In this document: piece after piece, positions 5,107-6,132 of the stretch
Layout of the letters: each line of letters starts with the position of its first letter
How positions within the stretch are numbered: position 1 is the first letter of the stretch
Assembly (NCBI GenBank): GCA_018057635.1
Contig: JAGPDJ010000165.1
Span: 1 to 6,132 of the forward strand
DNA from: Ferruginibacter sp.
GTDB taxonomy: Bacteria > Bacteroidota > Bacteroidia > Chitinophagales > Chitinophagaceae
DNA: 6,132 nt
Direction of reading: 5' to 3'
Notes under the pieces: model-generated
The model's input: the letters and a program-made list of their open reading frames with translations, nothing else
Databases searched by the model: none
What the model was told of the DNA's origin: nothing
Translations under genes and position numbers: made by a program

Positions 5107-6132
5107 TTAAGAAATGGTAACATCCCGGTACAACCTGATAATTGTGCCGTTTTTATTTTCAATTTTGAAATCAATACCAAGGTCTTCCATTCTCTTTTTC
5201 ATGTTTTTCAGTCCGTTTCCAAAACGGGGAATATTATCAGTATCTATACCTTTCCCGTTATCGTGAATGATTAATGATATACCATTTTCTTCATTACCCA
5301 GTATAATATTAACTTCGGTTGCAGCAGCATGTTTTAGAATATTATTCAAAGCTTCCTTAACAACTAAAAAAACATTTCTCCTGATAACACCGGAGACTAC
5401 CAGATCCGGTAAATCATCCGGAATACTGATCCTGCATTTGATACCTGTATTTTCAAAATATTCCAGCGCATAACTACGTATGTATGCAACCATATTACCA
5501 AGGGTATCATTGCTGCTGCTCATGCTCCAGATAATGGCATTCATTTTATTCAGCAATTCATCAGCAGAAACAGAAATTTTTTCTATTTCCGGCATCGCTT
5601 TATCACCCATTTTAGATTTAGCCAGTTCACTAAACAGCCGGATGGAGGTCATACCAGCACCCAGGTCATCATGCATATCGGCACTAATGCGGTTTCGTTC
5701 TTCCTGCTGAGCATTTATTACAGCCAGTTTGGTTTCAAACGCCTTCATTTCAGCTTCCATTTTCATTGCTTCCTGTTCTTTGATCTTTTCAACCAGTTCT
5801 TTCCTGTTCTTATATGTTAAGCCAAGCAGGAAAAAGAAAATGGTCATAATGATGCCGACTTCAAAATAGAACATGGCCGATTTTAATAATGATGTTGTTA
5901 CCTTTTCTGTAAAAATGAGCAGCAAAGAAATAATAGAAAAGAAAATCTGTGCGCCGCTTCCCATAGCCATATAATTCATCAGCCTGTCATTATTCTTCAG
6001 GCTCATAAAAATGAATATGATGCCTATGAACAATGCCATTATCTTCATGGTATTTTCCAGGATGATACTAAGCATAAAATCATCAGTGTTGAAATAAACA
6101 TAAGTATAAACCAGTATCATAAACCCAAGAAC
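5107..6132 (-). CDS. Sensor histidine kinase, HisKA_3 type, 5' end outside window
   Basis: This is the C-terminal part of a membrane-anchored histidine kinase of the DesK/NarX class. The frame is open through 6132 with no stop, so the ATG at 6120 is probably internal and the true start lies beyond the edge. Numbered from that M, the start is the end of a hydrophobic segment, followed by three more at about 25-41, 50-70 and 83-101. These look like the last helices of a multi-helix sensor such as 7TM-DISM (inference). A charged coiled-coil linker spans about 104-143. The kinase core has the phosphoacceptor H150 in MHDDLGAG, an N box KEALNNILKHA (255-265), DNGKG (287-291) and GNGLKNMKKR (301-310). 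The glutamine that in NarX and DesK lies five residues after the histidine is A155 here. HisKA_3 kinases normally pair with NarL/LuxR-type regulators; none is in the window. Confidence 0.92.
   Translation of the reverse strand, partial: VLGFMILVYTYVYFNTDDFMLSIILENTMKIMALFIGIIFIFMSLKNNDRLMNYMAMGSGAQIFFSIISLLLIFTEKVTTSLLKSAMFYFEVGIIMTIFFFLLGLTYKNRKELVEKIKEQEAMKMEAEMKAFETKLAVINAQQEERNRISADMHDDLGAGMTSIRLFSELAKSKMGDKAMPEIEKISVSADELLNKMNAIIWSMSSSNDTLGNMVAYIRSYALEYFENTGIKCRISIPDDLPDLVVSGVIRRNVFLVVKEALNNILKHAAATEVNIILGNEENGISLIIHDNGKGIDTDNIPRFGNGLKNMKKRMEDLGIDFKIENKNGTIIRLYRDVTIS

Noticed and set aside
1..6132. A previously undescribed multi-gene system, such as defence, mobile or biosynthetic
   Set aside because: All seven genes fit known families or common Bacteroidota types and lie in at least five separate transcription units; nothing in their arrangement shows a shared new function.

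Overview
The window looks like ordinary chromosomal DNA from a member of the Bacteroidota, most like the Chitinophagaceae/Sphingobacteriia side of the phylum. This placement is by inspection, not by database search. The reasons are the AT-rich composition, the near absence of Shine-Dalgarno sequences, promoter candidates of the Bacteroidota TAnnTTTG type, and several lineage-typical proteins: a DUF6089-like outer-membrane barrel, a stand-alone carboxypeptidase-regulatory-like secreted protein, an Mrp ATPase without the CxxC pair, and a membrane-anchored HisKA_3 sensor kinase.

Layout. An exported beta-barrel protein (54-806, +) converges on a lipoprotein glycerophosphodiester phosphodiesterase (905-1834, -). 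Upstream of the latter lies a 281-base gap (1835-2115). It holds an intrinsic terminator for the next minus-strand gene and a purine/pyrimidine-biased repeat cluster. Next is mrp (2116-3210, -), divergent from a secreted CarboxypepD_reg-like protein (3413-4057, +). Their 202-base shared upstream region holds one promoter candidate per direction and a perfect 10-bp inverted repeat. Shikimate kinase (4149-4694, +) and a DUF423 membrane protein (4704-5093, +) are 9 bases apart and probably co-transcribed. The window ends with the C-terminal part of a sensor histidine kinase (5107 to the right edge, -), convergent with DUF423 across only 13 bases. Its N-terminus lies outside the window.

The genes do not form one pathway. 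They cover envelope (barrel, secreted protein, lipoprotein phosphodiesterase, DUF423), housekeeping (shikimate kinase in aromatic amino-acid synthesis, Mrp in Fe-S carrier work) and signalling (the kinase). I see no mobile element, CRISPR array, RNA gene or defence system, and no convincing new multi-gene system. The signals most worth following are non-coding: 8-base-periodic repeats starting 2-5 bases after two stop codons, the inverted repeat in the 3413 gene's leader, and a terminator whose stem is only fully paired on one strand. Among the proteins, the missing cluster-binding cysteines of Mrp stand out.
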